A DNA stretch of 64,000 nucleotides, taken from positions 1 through 64,000 of the forward strand of contig NZ_JTAM01000005.1 in assembly GCF_000812565.1 (NCBI RefSeq). The letters are read 5' to 3'. Positions 63,985-64,000 of this stretch are shown one piece after another. Under the pieces are notes generated by a model. The model made no database searches and was not told the DNA's origin. It saw only the letters and a list, made by a program, of their open reading frames with translations. The translations under genes were made by a program, and so were the position numbers. The DNA comes from Flammeovirga sp. OC4 (GTDB lineage: Bacteria > Bacteroidota > Bacteroidia > Cytophagales > Flammeovirgaceae). Position 1 is the stretch's first letter. Every line of letters begins with the position of its first letter.

Positions 63985-64000
63985 AAGCTGACAAAGCTAA

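Overview
The window looks like chromosomal DNA from a low-GC marine-type Bacteroidota, most likely Cytophagales and close to Flammeovirga. That placement is inference. It rests on the giant SprA translocon protein of the type IX secretion system (T9SS), two very large secreted proteins with C-terminal T9SS sorting domains, DUF5686, DUF4837 and DUF1573 proteins, a DAHP synthase/chorismate mutase fusion, TTTG...TAnnTTTG-like promoter elements and A-rich leaders without clear Shine-Dalgarno sites. No rRNA, tRNA, CRISPR array or prophage was seen.

Layout. 1-12.5 kb: nuoH (minus), a DUF5686 outer-membrane protein, ispF, a membrane-bound MutS-like ATPase, a small conserved protein with a porin-like protein, a short Omp85-type barrel, a membrane-anchored coiled-coil protein and a CrtI/retinol-saturase-like oxidoreductase. 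12.7-13.8 kb: a tiny membrane protein, what looks like the broken N-terminus of a BtuB-type TonB-dependent receptor, and a palindromic repeat pair. 13.8-19.4 kb: a complete biotin operon, bioB-F-G-C-D-A, covering pimeloyl-ACP methyl-ester synthesis and hydrolysis and ring assembly. 19.7-22.2 kb: two tandem paralogous lipoproteins and two small unknown genes. 22.3-23.6 kb: a REP-associated tyrosine transposase (RAYT) island with structured repeats and a small secreted Cys-containing protein. 23.7-30.7 kb: ileS, then a divergent TPR histidine kinase / LuxR-type response regulator pair. 30.7-41.4 kb: a subtilisin-like protease and an adhesin-like protein, both apparent T9SS cargo. 41.8-45.3 kb: three tandem paralogous membrane proteins, a bestrophin-type channel and a small unknown. 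45.4-50.7 kb: aroB and DAHP synthase/chorismate mutase (minus), gpsA and hppD (plus), giving aromatic synthesis, tyrosine breakdown and phospholipid precursor supply. 51.5-64 kb: sprA, ruvA, a DUF4837 lipoprotein, an alpha/beta hydrolase, a DUF1573 protein and a DnaQ-GIY-YIG nuclease, all minus strand.

The most interesting non-coding signal is one two-hairpin module, present at least seven times at three loci: next to the RAYT gene (22.3-23.6 kb) and inside a roughly 400-bp inverted-repeat-bounded element at 27.4 kb and 50.8-51.5 kb. Spacing between the two hairpins is fixed at 14-16 nt, the first hairpin keeps a purine-rich loop (AGGA in the element copies), the second keeps a TTAA/TAA bulge, and the stems change by compensation. 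Two other palindromic pair families lie at 13.6 kb, just upstream of bioB, and at 46.7 kb.
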